NCBI GenBank assembly: GCA_950022655.1
Contig: OX465579.1
Location: forward strand, 47,409,950 to 47,473,949
DNA: 64,000 bases
Origin: Alentia gelatinosa
Lineage: Eukaryota > Annelida > Polychaeta > Phyllodocida > Polynoidae
Direction of reading: 5' to 3'
Position 1 is the stretch's first letter; each line of letters begins with the position of its first letter. Positions 58,401-61,400 of this stretch are shown in pieces. Below the pieces are notes generated by a model. It was not told the DNA's origin. It was given only the letters and a program-made list of their open reading frames with translations, and did no database searches. The position numbers and the translations under genes are program-made.

Positions 58401-61400
58401 TTCTCATTCCAATCATCCCACTAAGATTTCGTAACAAGAAGTATCCCTGTAATAAACAGAAAATAACTGAGCAACTATGATTAATAATACAGACAGTAGT
58501 TTCACAGTTAGGACAACACGGCGATGAATAAACACATCTGAACTTGTTTAGAAAAGATTTTTTAGGTTCCGGATTAGTGACACCTTTCTTTACAAACAAA
58601 CGAAAAAAGATTTCATCTGTCTTAAACCCTATTCTTATCTAGGGAAACATGGTTCCATTTGTTGCTTTTTCTCTCCAGTTTTTATTAAACTTTAAACAAG
58701 TCTGTGAAACTACTGCCTTAGTATTTTCTATAAATGCGACAATGTCTTTACACAGCCAAACTACGGGTGAAACCTTGATCACCCATCCCTAACTGTTTAT
58801 TACAGACGGTCTCAGTAACCAGAATTATGCGTGGTTATTTGTAACGCTATCTGATCTAAAACGTGATAGGAGAGGGCTCACAATAATGTAATGTCATTGT
58901 TGTGAAGAGTGGTTGTTATGTTGCATTGTTCTTTATGACATTGTATACCTGGGGATTGCATAGCAACGATTTGAATCTGGCGAGTGGTTGTCACTTTCAA
59001 GGTAGCATCGGTTGGGATTAGAAGTGTGTTTCTCCTTGTATTTTAAATCTTGATTATTAAAGATCTAATCTGAGATGACCCGTGTTTCAGAAAAGTTGAA
59101 ATCGCTCATACTGTAGGGATGAAAGCCTATGATAGAAAAAAATGGAAATGATAACTCGATGCATGAATGACTGGATAGTTTCAGGACTGGTAGTAAAACA
59201 TGCTCAGAGATATGGTGTGTGAATAGTCAACAGTTGCGTGCATTCACTCGCTTTCCGAAAATCTAATTCGGCGAACATTTAGCGGCTTCTCGGTGGCATG
59301 GTAGTGCCCTGGTTCGACCAGGGTCCGTCCGGGATATGGCCGTGTGCGGCTGACTTGTAGACATTGAGCATATCATTAATGTATCGGAATACTTGCATCG
59401 ATAATTTTGCTGTGTTATATTGAGGAGCTTCAATGTCTATTTCTAAAAACAGTCCCGGCAGCTCTCCCGCATTACATCAATTTGTGACTCGTCTCTAGTA
59501 ATCAAGTTTAAAAACATGGGTCGATTAGTCAGCAACGATGATACAACGAAGATACGACTTGCATAGTAACAGAGCTAAGGAAGGTCCGTCTAAAGCGTGC
59601 TACATGATCTCATATCAATTCACACGCGCCTGACCTTTATCTAGTTACATCAAACAAATACCTCTGAATACTGAATATCTTTAATTATTAAATGTACTGC
59701 CTCCGTTAAATTCAATGTTTCCATTACGAATATTAAATGAAATTATGAGGCTGTTTCTCTGAATAACACGCACAACTCAGAGACTACTTTCAACACTGAA
59801 CACCTCATGATTCTAAGAATTAAGCTTGGTCAGAGGTCATCACGCTTGAATAGAGTATAGAAATGTCGAGTCAAAATTTAAGCCCCAAATTAACAAATTG
59901 ATATCGTAAATGTATCACGCTCTACCGCGTTTTCACCAGACGCATGTGCTCGTGGTTCATGGGTTAATCTTTACTTAACATGCAGTCAGGTTTATGGATA
60001 CTGATGCAAGAGGATTTCTTGATTGCTCTGTGCTTTCTATTATTCATTGCTAACTGCTGCTGCAGACTAGCATAACGAGCCAATGCAGAGTGGGCCTTCT
60101 TGAAGTTTAATGGACGAACTACATCTTTACAAAATCGTCACTGAAGTTTCACTCAAAAAACAAAATACTTACAGGTACAATGTATATTATCCTGAATGTA
60201 CAAAATACTGAAATGTGTCATCAGTCCAAACTTAGAGTTAATTGCGTATTATTTGTTTGCAGGTTCTTCTTTTAGAACATTATCTTTATTAATTCCAACA
60301 TTTGTTTACATGTTTCCTTATCCACATACAGGTGATATATATGGGAAGAATAAAAATAATGTTACGTATCCGAGAGAGCACTCAGCAACTCATAAGATTG
60401 TTTTAATTACTCATCATTCATAAAACCTCGAGAAGCTCCATGCTCTCTCACCCTCCAATCAGCCCAGAACACATTGAAGAACAGAAGATTTCAATTTCCG
60501 TAGGTCCGTGTCAGTTTACAATACACTGGAGGATAATACGGATTCGCTGCAAGCTTTTACATAACATCTAAATGAAAGGATGCAAAATTAACAAACGTTT
60601 CAGAGACGGGATTTATTATCTTTCACAACGCATAATACAAAGGATTAAGACTCAGATAAAATGATACGGCTGAATATTTAACATTGTTGTTTAAAGGAAA
60701 CATTTTGTTTTTTATCAAAGGATAACCTATTCTAAGACAGACTAATACTTTATATGGATTAAATCTAGCACAAGAGTAAAGTTGACAGGATGTAGATCAT
60801 GATACATCTTTAGTAAATTGTAACCTTTCACATTTCACTCTAAACCTGAGAGTAAACCTCCTAAGTTTCGGGATCAGATTTTAATATATTTTTGAGTAAG
60901 TGTTTCAACTTGAATTCCAATTGAATTTCTTCATATAGACCTCATAGCTGAGTAACAAACGACATGAATTGTAAATAGGGCGTGTTTCATCTCTAGACCA
61001 TCCTTTAAGATGAACCACGTTAATAGTTCCATTTGATTAAAAACCTGGAAAGTTCATGCCGAAGAAACATCAATATGCATAACATCGGGGGAAAAGGTAA
61101 AACAGCTGAGTGACTGGGACTTGAACGAAGTTTACCGCATGAGAATCATGCGCCTTCCCACTGCTCTTCACCGCTCTCCCATATTGCTGGACTTGGGATG
61201 GAGTGAGGTTAGGATTTAGTAACTGAAGGCAGGGGGGTGCCTCAATCTTACCTTGAGGTAATGCACCTGTGTAAACTGTTTATGGGGATTCAGTCCATTC
61301 TTCACGTAAAGAATTGACGGGTCCTCGCCTCTCTGCTCATGCGCGGGGTCAGGCCTTAAAAGATGACAAGACGAATAATAAGGTTGATTTGATATTTTCC

